64,000 bases of DNA, from assembly GCA_024234575.1 (NCBI GenBank), contig JACKOB010000003.1, forward strand, positions 1 through 64,000, in the 5' to 3' direction. The stretch comes from Hahellaceae bacterium. Lineage in GTDB: Bacteria; Pseudomonadota; Gammaproteobacteria; Pseudomonadales; Oleiphilaceae. Position 1 is the first letter of the stretch. Every line of letters begins with the position of its first letter. The notes beneath the pieces were generated by a model. The model did not search any database. It saw only the letters and a list, made by a program, of their open reading frames with translations, and was not told the DNA's origin. Positions 62,959 through 64,000 of this stretch are shown here, in pieces. The translations under genes were made by a program, and so were the position numbers.

Positions 62959-64000
<1,042 letters not shown>

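Overview
The window is a bacterial chromosome segment from a gammaproteobacterium, most likely marine. The evidence is gene order: ssrA/smpB, ratA-rnfH, bamE/fur, recN, grpE-dnaK-dnaJ-dapB-carAB-greA, yhbY/ftsH-folP-glmM-tpiA-secG-tRNA-Leu-rimP-nusA-infB-rbfA-truB-rpsO-pnp is the classic Pseudomonas-like arrangement. A wax-ester synthase/DGAT-type gene and a sodium-coupled transporter fit an oceanic relative of Pseudomonas, but the genus cannot be fixed from sequence reading alone.

Layout. (1) 1-8.1 kb: tmRNA (tag ANDESYALAA), a WS/DGAT acyltransferase, smpB, an SNF-family symporter, ratA-rnfH, bamE divergent from fur, and recN behind a LexA-like box. (2) 8.1-33.6 kb: a housekeeping block in one direction except yhbY. 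It opens with a textbook sigma-32 promoter before grpE and runs through chaperones, lysine and carbamoyl-phosphate biosynthesis, GreA, FtsH, folate, cell wall and glycolysis genes, then translation and RNA metabolism genes to pnp. rlmE, usually found between yhbY and ftsH, is absent. (3) 33.6-49.6 kb: a lipoprotein hydrolase, a DUF3015 and DUF4105 (Lnb-like) pair, a complete liv branched-chain amino acid ABC transporter, a DMT exporter, two poorly characterised small genes, and aceE-aceF.

(4) 49.6-57.7 kb: an accessory island made of rearranged Rhs (YD-repeat) polymorphic-toxin pieces on the minus strand. Two toxin-tip/immunity cassettes lie in tandem. Each is preceded by an almost identical 1.07-kb Rhs core (repeat A) and followed by an almost identical 342-bp block (repeat B) that includes the 5' end of a lipase gene. 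One tip looks like a TreTu-type ADP-ribosyltransferase with a soluble putative immunity protein; the other is unrecognised and paired with a membrane protein. The orphan core is broken by a one-base change in an A/T homopolymer. The 5' part of the Rhs gene is truncated and abuts a fragment of a HAF-repeat gene. This is the most interesting part of the window.

(5) 57.8-64 kb: a periplasmic solute-binding protein next to a chemoreceptor split by one frameshift, an isoaspartyl dipeptidase homologue with an altered metal-ligand motif, a GlxA/AraC regulator resembling Pseudomonas ArgR, and the start of an AstC/ArgD aminotransferase gene that runs off the end. This is probably an arginine/amino-acid catabolism locus.
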